12,996 nt of DNA from PALSA-505 sp035308365 (lineage in GTDB: Bacteria; Actinomycetota; Actinomycetes; Streptosporangiales; Streptosporangiaceae): positions 1 through 12,996 of the forward strand of contig DATGGU010000170.1 of NCBI GenBank assembly GCA_035308365.1, in the 5' to 3' direction. Below, one piece after another: positions 1-6,878 of this stretch. The notes beneath the pieces are model-generated. The model made no database searches and was not told the origin of the DNA. It was given only the letters and a program-made list of their open reading frames with translations. How positions within the stretch are numbered: the stretch's first letter is position 1; each line of letters opens with the position of its first letter. The position numbers and the translations under genes are program-made.

Positions 1-59
1 GGGCGGGGCTCCGGGGCGGGGCTCCGGGGCGGGGCTCCGGGGCGGGGCTCCGGGGCGGG
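1..59. repeat. 13-bp G-rich tandem repeat, possible G-quadruplex
   Basis: Four complete head-to-tail copies of GGGCGGGGCTCCG occupy 1-52, followed by a 7-base partial copy to 59, where the pattern breaks. The copies are identical, so the array looks recently expanded, and it may continue left of the window. Each unit carries a three-G and a four-G run, so the plus strand could fold as a G-quadruplex. The array ends 70 bp before the GH13 gene, so it sits in or near that gene's upstream region. Any effect on expression is inference. Confidence 0.95.
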
Positions 60-129
60 CTGGATGGGGGCGGCGAGGTGCGGCTACAGTGCTTGAGCCT
101 GTGACCGGTCGGCTTAGCGAGCGGATGGG

Positions 130-1698
130 ATGCCAGTGACGGAATCACGGTGGTGGCACGGCGCCACGTTGTATCAGGTCTACGTCCGGTCCCTGCAGGA
201 CACCAACGGCGACGGGTATGGAGATATCCCCGGGGTGACCGCACGGCTGGAGTATCTGGACTGGCTGGGCGTGGATGGCATCTGGCTGTCGCCCACGATG
301 CCGTCGCCGGACCACGACTGGGGCTACGACGTCTCGGACTACCTGGACGTTCATCCCGAGCTTGGCACGCTGGAGGATCTGGACACGCTGATCGCCGAGG
401 CCGGGCGGCTGGGCATGCGGGTGCTGCTGGACCTGGTGCCCAACCACACCAGCAGCGCTCACCCGTGGTTCGCCGAGGCGAGTGGTGACCCGCAGGCGCC
501 GCACCGGGACTACTACGTGTGGGCGGATCCCGCCCCGGGCGGCGGGCCGCCGAACAACTGGCTGGACGCGACCGGGGCCACGGCCTGGGCGTTCGACGAA
601 CGGAGCGGCCAGTACTACCTGCACAACTATCTGCCGGGCCAGCCGGACCTGAACTGGTGGAACCCGGCGGTGCACGAGGAGTTCCGCCGGATCGTGCGGT
701 TCTGGTTCGATCGCGGCGTCGCCGGCTTCCGGATCGACGTGGCCCAGGGACTGTACAAGGACGCCGAGTTGCGTGACGACCCGCCGTCCGGGCAGTCCGA
801 CCGGCTGCACGGCCGCTGGGGGCTGCGCCAGAAGTACAGCGCGAACCGCCCGGAGTCGCACCGGGTGTTCCGGGACTGGCGGTCCATCGCCGAAAGCTAC
901 ACGCCGCCCAGGCTGCTGCTGGGCGAGACCTGGGGACCCGACCTCAGCGCGATGGCGGGCTTCCACGGCAACGGTGACGAGCTGCAGCTCACGTTCAACT
1001 TCCCGTTCGTGTTCGCGCCGTTCACCGCCGGCGGCCTGGCCGGCGTGGTGGCGCAGACCCTGGCGAAGCTGCCGGCCGGGGAATGCCCGGTGTGGACCGC
1101 CTCCAACCACGACGTGAGCCGGTATCCCACCCGCTGGTGCGGCGGCGACCCGCGCAAGGCACGGCTCGCGCTGATGATCCTGGCCACGCTGCCCGGCACG
1201 TTCGTGCTCTACTACGGCGACGAGATCGCCATGGTGGACACCGACGTCCCGCCCGAGCTGCGCCGCGACCCGATGACCCCCACCGGCGTCGGCGGCGACG
1301 GCCGCGACCGCGCCAGGACCCCCATGCCCTGGGATTCCTCCGCCCTCGGCGGCTTCACCGGCGACGGCGTCAAGCCCTGGCTCCCCCTCGGCGAGCACAC
1401 CAGGCGCAATGTCGAGACCGAGCGCGCGGACCCGGCCTCAACGTTGCGTTTCTGCCGGGACCTGCTCGCCCTGCGCCGCGCCGAGTTCGCCGGCCGGATC
1501 GCCTCCTACGAACACAAGCCCAGCCCGTCCGGCACATGGATCTACCGGTCGGGCGCCCTGACCGTCGCCGCCAACTTCACCAGCGACCCGGTCACCCTGC
1601 CCGGGCCACTGGGCGAGATCCTGATCGCGACCAGCGGCCAGCCGGCTCCGGACGGCGTGCTGCCGCCCTGGGCCGGGGTGATCACTCGACGATCTTAG
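130..1698 (+). CDS. GH13 family alpha-glucosidase / oligo-1,6-glucosidase-like hydrolase
   Basis: Predicted 522-residue retaining alpha-glycosidase, probably hydrolysing alpha-glucosidic bonds of malto- or isomalto-oligosaccharides or a related disaccharide. The four GH13 regions are intact: DLVPNH at 101-106, GFRIDV at 199-204 with nucleophile D203, GETW at 265-268 with acid/base E266, and SNHD at 325-328 with stabiliser D328. A metal-loop-like DTNGDGYGD lies at 24-32. The (beta/alpha)8 barrel fills most of the protein, and residues from about 435 form the C-terminal beta domain. Length is normal for oligo-glucosidases. There is no signal peptide, so it should be cytoplasmic. The ATG at 130 follows a weak purine-rich stretch (GCGGATGGG). 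No sugar transporter or LacI regulator is in view to narrow the substrate; trehalose- or sucrose-related activity cannot be excluded. Its last 17 bases overlap the 3' end of convergent hisG. Confidence 0.93.
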   Translation: MPVTESRWWHGATLYQVYVRSLQDTNGDGYGDIPGVTARLEYLDWLGVDGIWLSPTMPSPDHDWGYDVSDYLDVHPELGTLEDLDTLIAEAGRLGMRVLLDLVPNHTSSAHPWFAEASGDPQAPHRDYYVWADPAPGGGPPNNWLDATGATAWAFDERSGQYYLHNYLPGQPDLNWWNPAVHEEFRRIVRFWFDRGVAGFRIDVAQGLYKDAELRDDPPSGQSDRLHGRWGLRQKYSANRPESHRVFRDWRSIAESYTPPRLLLGETWGPDLSAMAGFHGNGDELQLTFNFPFVFAPFTAGGLAGVVAQTLAKLPAGECPVWTASNHDVSRYPTRWCGGDPRKARLALMILATLPGTFVLYYGDEIAMVDTDVPPELRRDPMTPTGVGGDGRDRARTPMPWDSSALGGFTGDGVKPWLPLGEHTRRNVETERADPASTLRFCRDLLALRRAEFAGRIASYEHKPSPSGTWIYRSGALTVAANFTSDPVTLPGPLGEILIATSGQPAPDGVLPPWAGVITRRS

Positions 1699-2557
1699 AG
1701 ATCGGGATCTCCAGGATGTCCCTGGCACCGGCCGCCTTCAGCGCCGGGATCAGGGTATTGACCCCGGCCTTGGGCACGACCGTCTCCACCGCGTTCATCT
1801 CGTTGCTGGCCAGCGCGGTGATCGTCGGAGAAGACATCGCGGGCAGCATCTCGGTCACCGCCCGCAGCCGCTGCGCCGGAACGTTCAGTTTGAGCAGCAC
1901 GTGGCCCCGGGCGTTGATCGCGCCGCGCAGCAGCAGCGCGATATCCTCCATGGCCGCCCGCTTGCCGGCGTCCCGGTAAGCCTGGTGACTGGCCACCAGC
2001 TCGGTATAGCTGGTGATCACCGTGTCCAGAATCCGCAGCCCATTGCGCCGCAGCGAGGACCCGGTCTCGGTCAGGTCCACGATCGCGTCCACGATGTCAG
2101 GGACCTTGGCCTCGGTCGCCCCGTAGGATGGCACCACCATCGCCTTGACCCCGTGCGAGTCCAGGAACCGCCTGGTGAGCGACGGAAACTCGGTCGAGAT
2201 CCGGACGCCGTCCGGCAGGTCGGTCACCGACTGCCACGGCGCCCCATCCGGCACCGCCAGCACCACCTGCACCGGCCGCGACGTTGCCTTCGAGTACTGC
2301 AGCTCGCCCAGCGAAACGACGTCCGCCTCGGTCTCGGTAATCCAGTCCCGCCCCGTGATCCCCAGGTCGAACAGCCCCCGCTCCAGATACGACGGAATCT
2401 CCTGCGGCCGCAGGAACCGCACCCGGTCGATCCGTGGATCATCGATCGACGCGTGATAGTCCCGGTCAGACGACCGCCGCACGGTCAGATCGGCCGCATC
2501 GAACAGATCCAGTGTGGCTCGCTCCAGTGACCCCTTCGGCAGCACAAGAGATAGCAA
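1682..2557 (-). CDS. hisG: ATP phosphoribosyltransferase, long form with C-terminal regulatory domain
   Basis: Catalyses the first step of histidine synthesis, ATP plus PRPP to phosphoribosyl-ATP. The 291-residue length fits the long form, with a catalytic part to about residue 210 and a C-terminal ACT-like domain that binds histidine. The N-terminus LVLPKGSLE is typical. The family signature lies at about 149-170 (E149, DAIVDLTETGSSLR), and GITGRDW at 66-72 is also conserved. I chose TTG at 2557 because it is preceded by AAGAAAAGAG seven bases upstream and starts just before the conserved LPKGS. A GTG at 2545 is the alternative but has no ribosome site. The longer open frame to 2896 has no HisG similarity and overlaps ribH. 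The sequence (DDP, QEIPSYLERG, YSKATSRP, SYGATEAK) resembles the deltaproteobacterial-type HisG more than the usual actinobacterial one. No hisE is adjacent. It converges on the GH13 gene with a 17-bp overlap. Confidence 0.93.
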   Translation of the reverse strand: MLSLVLPKGSLERATLDLFDAADLTVRRSSDRDYHASIDDPRIDRVRFLRPQEIPSYLERGLFDLGITGRDWITETEADVVSLGELQYSKATSRPVQVVLAVPDGAPWQSVTDLPDGVRISTEFPSLTRRFLDSHGVKAMVVPSYGATEAKVPDIVDAIVDLTETGSSLRRNGLRILDTVITSYTELVASHQAYRDAGKRAAMEDIALLLRGAINARGHVLLKLNVPAQRLRAVTEMLPAMSSPTITALASNEMNAVETVVPKAGVNTLIPALKAAGARDILEIPISKIVE

Positions 2558-2645
2558 GATAAAACTCTTTTCTTCATTACGGCGCAGTCTGGACAACAGC
2601 GGCCATGAACGTCTTTGCGAATTTGAGTGCGCGTGGGAGCGCGCT

Positions 2646-2712
2646 GGGGACATGCCCCGGATTGCCGGTGTTCGGCGCACGCGGCCCGCCGGGAATCCGC
2701 GGCATGTTCCCC
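2646..2712. repeat. Long imperfect inverted repeat between ribH and hisG
   Basis: The left arm (2646-2668) and right arm (2689-2712) are reverse complements except for two mismatches and one single-base bulge, around a 20-base loop. The arms share GGGGA, CATGCC, CGGATT and CCGG blocks. Either strand would give a very stable RNA hairpin. It begins 29 bases after the ribH stop on the transcribed minus strand and ends 88 bases before the hisG start. No run of T follows on either strand, so it is not a standard intrinsic terminator. It could be an RNA-processing or stability element, a U-less terminator, or a REP-like dispersed repeat. Confidence 0.8.
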
Positions 2713-2741
2713 GGCGAGGCGAAAGCTGAACTTCCCTGCGC

Positions 2742-3248
2742 CTAGTGGGCGCTCGGGCTCGGCGCCGTATGTCGGGATACGCGGATGGAGCGGAGCACGA
2801 GCGCTGTGTCGAGCGCGGCCACGGCGGCCTCCCATCCCTTGTCCTCGGCGGAGCCCGGCAGACCAGACCGGTCGCGGGCCTGTTCCAGGGTGTCACAGGT
2901 GAGCACGCCGTTGCCGACCGGGGTCCCGGCGTCCAGGGCGGCCCGGGTCAGCCCGGCGGTCACCGCGTCGCAGACGTACTCGAAGTGCGGGGTGCCACCG
3001 CGGATCACCGCGCCGAGGCAGACGACCGCGTCGTAGCGCCGGGCCAGTTCGGCGGCGACCACGGGCAGCTCGACCGCGCCGGTCACCCGGACCACGAGCG
3101 GGTGCTCGACCCCGCAGGCCTGGGCGGCGGCCACCGCCCGGGCGGTGAGCGAGTCGGTGATCTCGGCATGCCAGCGGGTGGCCGCGATCGCCAGGGTCAG
3201 CCCGGTGGCGTCCACCGTGCCCGCACCCGGGCTGCCCTCGCCGCTCAC
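2742..3248 (-). CDS. ribH: 6,7-dimethyl-8-ribityllumazine synthase
   Basis: Condenses 5-amino-6-ribitylaminouracil with 3,4-dihydroxy-2-butanone 4-phosphate, the penultimate step of riboflavin synthesis. The 168-residue protein has the family's substrate loops: RW near residue 25, GAVELP at about 57-62, GAVIRGGTPHFEYVC with the catalytic histidine, and PVGNGVLTCDTLEQA. It ends with DKGWEAAVAAL, usual for the last helix, plus a short extra tail. The start is GTG at 3248, and the GTGA sequence shares four bases with the ribBA stop, so translation is probably coupled. Lumazine synthase normally assembles into pentamers or 60-mer shells in the cytoplasm. It is the last rib gene of the operon; hisG follows after 184 bases containing a large inverted repeat. 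Confidence 0.96.
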   Translation of the reverse strand: MSGEGSPGAGTVDATGLTLAIAATRWHAEITDSLTARAVAAAQACGVEHPLVVRVTGAVELPVVAAELARRYDAVVCLGAVIRGGTPHFEYVCDAVTAGLTRAALDAGTPVGNGVLTCDTLEQARDRSGLPGSAEDKGWEAAVAALDTALVLRSIRVSRHTAPSPSAH

Positions 3249-4609
3249 CGGGTCTCCAGGTTCACTGTGTTTTCCTGCCCATTGGGGTTCACCGCGACCA
3301 GGTCTGGCCTGGTATCAGTGCGCATCGGTGCGGTGAGCGAGTGGCCGGATTCAACCGTAAGAGAGCCCTCGTCATAAAGATCATCAATCTGGTGCCCCAG
3401 CCGGTCCCTTTTCGCGGTGAGGTACCGGCGGTTTTCCTCGGTGACGAGGACGGGCAGCGGCAGGCGGCCGGCCACCTCGATGCCGAAACCGCTCAGCCCG
3501 CTGACCTTGGCCGGGTTGTTGGTGAGCAGCCGGATCGAGCGGACTCCGAGGTCGGCGAGCATCTGGGCGCCGGTGGAGTACTCACGGGCGTCGGCGGGCA
3601 GGCCCAGCTCGAGATTGGCGTCCACGGTGTCCGCGCCGGCGTCCTGCAGGTTGTAGGCCTGCAGCTTGCTCAGCAGGCCGATGCCGCGGCCCTCATGCCC
3701 GCGCAGGTAGAGCACGGCGCCGCGGCCCTCGCTGGCGATGGCGGCCATGGCGGCGGCGAGCTGGGCGCCGCAGTCGCAGCGACGGGAGCCGAACACGTCG
3801 CCGGTGAGGCATTCGGAGTGGACCCGGGTGAGCACCTGCTCGCCGTCGCCCAGGTCGCCAAGGACCAGGGCGACGTGCTCGGTGCCGTCAACGGAGTTGA
3901 GGTACCCGTAGGCCTGCCACTCGCCGTAGGCGTTGGGCAGCCGGGTCTGAGTGACCCGGCGGACCATCCGTTCGGTGTGCCGCCGGTACTCGATGAGCTG
4001 GGAAATCGAGATCAGCGCGAGGTCGTGTTCGTCGGCGAACCTGCGCAGGGCCGGCAGCCGGGCCATCGAGCCGTCGTCGTTGACCACCTCGGCCAGCACC
4101 CCTACCTCGGGCAGCCCGGCCAGCCTGGCCAGGTCGACCGCGGCCTCGGTGTGACCGGGGCGGCGCAGCACGCCGCCGTCGGTGTAGCGCAACGGGAAGA
4201 TGTGGCCGGGGCGGACCAGCTCGTACGGTTCGGTCGCGGAGTCCACCAGGACCCGGACCGTCCTGGCCCGGTCGGCGGCGGAGATGCCGGTGGTCACGCC
4301 GTCCCTGGCGTCCACGCTGACCGTGAACGCGGTCCGCATCCGCTCGTTGTTCTGGCTGGTCATCAGCGGGATCTGCAACCGGTCCAGCTCCTTGCCCGGC
4401 ATCGGGACGCAGATGACCCCGCTGGTATAGCGGATCATGAAGGCGAGCAGTTCGGTGGTGGCCTTGGTGGCCGCGAAGATGATGTCGCCCTCGTTCTCCC
4501 GGTCCGCGTCGTCCACCACGACGGCCGGCCGCCCAGCCGCGATGTCCGCGATCGCCCGTTCGACGCTGTCGAGCCGGACGCTGCCGGCTTCGGCCGGGGC
4601 CTGGGTCAT
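3245..4609 (-). CDS. ribBA: Bifunctional 3,4-dihydroxy-2-butanone 4-phosphate synthase / GTP cyclohydrolase II
   Basis: Supplies both riboflavin precursors: the N-terminal half converts ribulose 5-phosphate to DHBP plus formate, and the C-terminal half opens GTP. The DHBP synthase domain (about 12-210) has DADRENEGD at 34-42, RPGHIFPLR at 133-141 and HTEAAVDL at 153-160. The cyclohydrolase domain (about 216-410) has RVHSECLTGDVFGSRRCDCG at 262-281, with zinc-ligand cysteines C267, C278 and C280, and then RGHEGRGIGLL at 303-313. Both active sites look intact. About 45 residues after the end of the cyclohydrolase domain form a low-conservation tail. ATG 4609 overlaps the ribE stop as ATGA, and the stop overlaps ribH as GTGA, so all three genes are likely translated as one coupled unit under the upstream FMN riboswitch. 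Confidence 0.97.
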   Translation of the reverse strand: MTQAPAEAGSVRLDSVERAIADIAAGRPAVVVDDADRENEGDIIFAATKATTELLAFMIRYTSGVICVPMPGKELDRLQIPLMTSQNNERMRTAFTVSVDARDGVTTGISAADRARTVRVLVDSATEPYELVRPGHIFPLRYTDGGVLRRPGHTEAAVDLARLAGLPEVGVLAEVVNDDGSMARLPALRRFADEHDLALISISQLIEYRRHTERMVRRVTQTRLPNAYGEWQAYGYLNSVDGTEHVALVLGDLGDGEQVLTRVHSECLTGDVFGSRRCDCGAQLAAAMAAIASEGRGAVLYLRGHEGRGIGLLSKLQAYNLQDAGADTVDANLELGLPADAREYSTGAQMLADLGVRSIRLLTNNPAKVSGLSGFGIEVAGRLPLPVLVTEENRRYLTAKRDRLGHQIDDLYDEGSLTVESGHSLTAPMRTDTRPDLVAVNPNGQENTVNLETR

Positions 4610-5217
4610 GACCGCTGCCCTCCGTTCGCGCCCAGCAGCTTCTCCACGTACTTTGCGATCACGTCGACCTCGAGGTTGACCGGGTCACCTGGCTGCTTGC
4701 GGCCGAGCGTGGTCCGGCTGAGCGTCTCCGGGATCAGGCTCACCTCGAACCACGGCGGGCCCTCGCCGGTGGCGACGACGGTCAGGCTGATCCCGTCCAC
4801 GCTGATGGAACCCTTCTCCACGACGTACCTGGCCAGGCCCGGGGGAAGGGATATGCGCACGACGTCCCAGCGCTCGCCCGGGCTGCGGGACACGATGACG
4901 CCGGTGCCGTCCACGTGCCCCTGGACCATGTGGCCGCCGAGCCTGCCGTCCAGGCGCATCGGGCGCTCCAGGTTGACCGGGCTGCCCGGCCCCAGGCCGC
5001 CCAGGGCGGAACGGTTCAGCGTCTCCAGCATGACGTCGGCGGTAAACGTGCCGTCCTGGGTACCGGTGACGGTGAGACAGACCCCGTTGATGGACAGCGA
5101 GTCGCCGGGGCTGGCGTCGCTGGTGACCAGTGGCCCGCGTACGGTGATCCGCGCGGCGCCGGCGAGCCGCTCGACGCCGACAACCTCGCCAAGCTCTTCG
5201 ACGATCCCGGTGTACAT
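4606..5217 (-). CDS. ribE: Riboflavin synthase, alpha subunit
   Basis: Dismutates two molecules of 6,7-dimethyl-8-ribityllumazine to riboflavin and 5-amino-6-ribitylaminouracil. The 203-residue protein is two tandem lumazine-binding repeats (about 1-95 and 97-195). The first opens with MYTGIVEELG and contains SINGVCLTV (42-50); the second contains GGHMVQGHVDGTG (94-106) and SVDGISLTV (139-147). This duplicated pattern is diagnostic. I chose ATG 5217 because MYTGIVE is the family's normal N-terminus and GGAGAGGGGACA lies just upstream. An in-frame GTG at 5244 would place the ribosome site inside the coding region. It is first in the ribE-ribBA-ribH unit and directly downstream of the FMN riboswitch. 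Also called ribC in some organisms. Confidence 0.96.
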   Translation of the reverse strand: MYTGIVEELGEVVGVERLAGAARITVRGPLVTSDASPGDSLSINGVCLTVTGTQDGTFTADVMLETLNRSALGGLGPGSPVNLERPMRLDGRLGGHMVQGHVDGTGVIVSRSPGERWDVVRISLPPGLARYVVEKGSISVDGISLTVVATGEGPPWFEVSLIPETLSRTTLGRKQPGDPVNLEVDVIAKYVEKLLGANGGQRS

Positions 5218-5221
5218 CCGC

Positions 5222-5265
5222 TGTCCCCTCTCCTGGCCGGTCACGCCACGGCACTCCGGGGGACA
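5222..5265 (-). promoter_or_regulatory. Candidate Shine-Dalgarno-sequestering stem upstream of ribE
   Basis: In the ribE leader RNA, UGUCCCC (5265 to 5259) is a perfect 7-base complement of GGGGACA (5228 to 5222). That second segment is part of the GGAGAGGGGACA ribosome-binding region of ribE, so pairing would hide the start site. It lies 3' of the FMN aptamer with no U-tract, which suggests control at translation rather than termination. Two further hairpins sit between aptamer and stem: 5294-5307 (GGUCC/GGACC) and 5273-5288, a six-pair stem capped by UUCG. The pairing is visible in the sequence; its regulatory role is inferred. Confidence 0.6.
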
Positions 5266-5310
5266 TACCGCCCACGCGCGAACGCGTGAGCACGGTCCGT
5301 CAGGACCGCT

Positions 5311-5450
5311 CGCGTGCCTCCTCCCATCCGGGCTTTAACCGTCGGTCCCGGAATTCCACCGGGTCAGCCGGCCGCTGCGTGCCTGGGCACCGCAGCCGGG
5401 TCGCGGACTATAACCGCCGGCTCGGAGTTTCACCGACCCCGGAGTACGCG
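5311..5450 (-). promoter_or_regulatory. FMN riboswitch (RFN element) controlling ribE-ribBA-ribH
   Basis: Read on the minus strand, the RFN core appears in order: GGGGUCGGUGAAACUCCGAG (5440-5421), GGCGGUUAUAGUCCGCGACC (about 5418-5399), a variable helix, CCGGUGGAAUUCCGG, and CCGACGGUUAAAGCCCGGAU followed by GGGAGGAGG (down to 5317). The closing P1 helix is formed by CGCGU near 5450 with ACGCG near 5311. These are the FMN-binding junction sequences of the family. FMN binding should reduce expression of the rib genes that begin 94 bases downstream. The aptamer starts 61 bases after the stop of the preceding gene; a TTGATA -35-like hexamer overlaps that stop (5510-5515) but I see no good -10. 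Confidence 0.96.
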
Positions 5451-5511
5451 CTAGCTCAGGTAACCAGTGTGCCATGCCCGGTATTCCGGCTATGTGTCCC
5501 AGGGTGCCGTA

Positions 5512-6120
5512 TCAATCCGGCCAGGACGGCGACCGGCCCAGCAGCATGAGGATCCGGTCCAGCCGGTCCAGCCGGTCAGCCCCCGCAGGCGGCTCGATGA
5601 CCGGCGCGAACGCCGCGTTGGGCGCCAGCCTGGCCGCGCCGGTGGGCACCGCCTCGGCGACCTTGAGCGCGATCGCCAGCACGCTCGGGTCCAGACTGAC
5701 CGGCAGCCCGACCGACCGCGCGACATCCCAGCCATGCACCACGTAGTCGACCAGGTGGAAGCCGATGGCGCGCCTGCCGGGGAAGGTCATCTCGGTGGAG
5801 ATCTCGGGCAGCGCGAACTGCCGCTCGGTCACCCCGTCCTCGGCGAACGCCGCCAGCACCACGCCGACGGCCTCCGCGTAGGCGGCCACCGGGTCGTCAC
5901 CGGGCGCCGGGGTCTGCCAGACCACGGGGTCGGCGCCGTTCCCCCTGGCGGCCGCCGCGAACCCGTAGTGCTGGACGGTCATGTGCGCGAGCAGCTCGCT
6001 GAGGTTCCAGCCCGCACACGGCGTCGGCTTGCTCAGGTCGCCGGTGGTCACGTGGGAGACGATCTCGGCACTCGCCCTGACCGCCTGGGCGTTCAGTTCC
6101 CTGATATCGGGTCCCGGCAT
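5512..6120 (-). CDS. TIGR03086-family metal-binding protein (DinB-fold, mycothiol-isomerase-like)
   Basis: A 202-residue protein of the actinobacterial TIGR03086 family, related to the N-terminal domain of mycothiol-dependent maleylpyruvate isomerase, a DinB-like four-helix bundle that holds a divalent metal. Visible hallmarks are TPCAGWNLSELLAHM at 33-47 (H46 a likely ligand) and FHLVDYVVHGWDVARS at 121-136 (H122 or H129 likely ligands). Biochemical function is unknown for most members; involvement in mycothiol chemistry is plausible but unproven. ATG 6120 has GGGAGAG eight bases upstream. It lies between rpe and the FMN riboswitch and may be cotranscribed with rpe, or started from the short gap that carries an iron-box-like sequence. 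Near the C-terminus a triplicated CCGGTCCAG-type DNA repeat (about 5554-5579) encodes DRLDRLDR. Confidence 0.85.
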   Translation of the reverse strand: MPGPDIRELNAQAVRASAEIVSHVTTGDLSKPTPCAGWNLSELLAHMTVQHYGFAAAARGNGADPVVWQTPAPGDDPVAAYAEAVGVVLAAFAEDGVTERQFALPEISTEMTFPGRRAIGFHLVDYVVHGWDVARSVGLPVSLDPSVLAIALKVAEAVPTGAARLAPNAAFAPVIEPPAGADRLDRLDRILMLLGRSPSWPD

Positions 6121-6151
6121 GAGGTTCTCTCCCGGTCTGACTGGAATCGCG

Positions 6152-6166
6152 AGGTTAGCTTAGCCT
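6152..6166. promoter_or_regulatory. DtxR/IdeR iron-box-like sequence
   Basis: AGGTTAGCTTAGCCT in the 61-bp gap between rpe and the TIGR03086 gene resembles the DtxR/IdeR operator (core AGGTTAG, spacer, CTAACCT) and is a partial inverted repeat, with 10 of 15 positions self-complementary. It lies about 30 bases upstream of the TIGR03086 start, a position where a repressor could act. On the minus strand it also offers TAAGCT and TAACCT, so it could simply be an AT-rich -10 region. The match is partial and no iron gene is nearby. Confidence 0.22.
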
Positions 6167-6181
6167 GGCGCCGGCGCAGGG

Positions 6182-6865
6182 TCAGCGAGCCCAGGACGCG
6201 TGTGCGGTGGCCTGCTCGGCCTGCTGGCGGAGGGCCTGCACCACGGCGTGCCGGTCGTCAGCCTCGTAGACGGCCGAGCCGGCCACGAAGACGTCGGCGC
6301 CGGCCTCGGCGCACAGTTCGATCGTGTCGTCGCTGACGCCGCCGTCCACCTGGAGCCAGATCGAGCCGCCATGCCTGGTGATCAGTTCGCGGGTGCGGCG
6401 GAGTTTGGGCAGCACCATGTCGAGGAAGTGCTGGCCGCCGAAGCCGGGCTCGACCGTCATCAGCAGCAGCATGTCGACCTCGGGCAGCAGGTCCACATAC
6501 GGCTCGATGGCGGTGCCCGGGTTGATCCCCAGGCCGGCCCGCGCGCCGGCCGCCCTGATCTCGCGCAGCGTCCGCACCGGGGCGCGGGCGGCCTCGGCGT
6601 GGACCGTGACGTTCCCGGCCCCGGCCCGGGCGTACTCCGGGGCCCAGCGGTCCGGGTCCTCGATCATCAGGTGGCAGTCGAGGGGCAGGCTGGTGTGCTT
6701 CAGCAGCGATTCGACCACGGGCAGGCCCAGCGTGAGGTTGGGCACGAAGTGGTAGTCCATGACGTCCACGTGCAGCCAGTCGGCCACGGCCGCGACGGAC
6801 TCCGCCTCGTCGGCCAGCCGGGCGAAGTCGGCCGAGAGGATGCTGGGCGCTATTTGAACAGCCAT
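6182..6865 (-). CDS. rpe: Ribulose-phosphate 3-epimerase
   Basis: Interconverts D-ribulose 5-phosphate and D-xylulose 5-phosphate in the pentose phosphate pathway. The 227-residue TIM barrel starts MAVQIAPSILSADFARL, typical of the family. Metal and catalytic residues are in place: HVDVMD at 32-37 (H32, D34), DCHLM at 63-67 (H65), MTVEPGFGGQ at 136-145 and QVDGGV at 172-177 (D174), with the phosphate loop VAGSAVY at 194-200. I chose ATG 6865 because it opens the conserved N-terminus; upstream extension to GTG 6925 adds non-homologous sequence within the permease gene. No Shine-Dalgarno precedes it (ACTCCTTACCGAC), and it starts 13 bases after the permease stop, so re-initiation or leaderless translation is likely. 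Its substrate ribulose 5-phosphate is also used by RibB, encoded nearby. Confidence 0.96.
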   Translation of the reverse strand: MAVQIAPSILSADFARLADEAESVAAVADWLHVDVMDYHFVPNLTLGLPVVESLLKHTSLPLDCHLMIEDPDRWAPEYARAGAGNVTVHAEAARAPVRTLREIRAAGARAGLGINPGTAIEPYVDLLPEVDMLLLMTVEPGFGGQHFLDMVLPKLRRTRELITRHGGSIWLQVDGGVSDDTIELCAEAGADVFVAGSAVYEADDRHAVVQALRQQAEQATAHASWAR

Positions 6866-6878
6866 GTCGGTAAGGAGT

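Noticed and set aside
145..1398. 417-codon minus-strand open frame
   Set aside because: It is antisense to the GH13 gene, and its translation is Gly/Arg/Val-rich without any recognisable motif.
2646..2712. Intrinsic terminator for the rib operon
   Set aside because: The stem is strong but no T-run follows on either strand, so it is recorded as an inverted repeat instead.
2558..2896. N-terminal extension of hisG
   Set aside because: The upstream frame overlaps ribH, has no HisG similarity, and the ribosome site and LPKGS motif place the start at 2557.
5273..5288. Intrinsic terminator within the riboswitch leader
   Set aside because: The UUCG hairpin is followed by GGCGGUAUG with no U-tract.
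3341..5338. 665-codon plus-strand open frame
   Set aside because: It lies antisense to ribBA and ribE, whose motifs are unmistakable; the translation is a low-complexity shadow produced by GC-rich codon bias.
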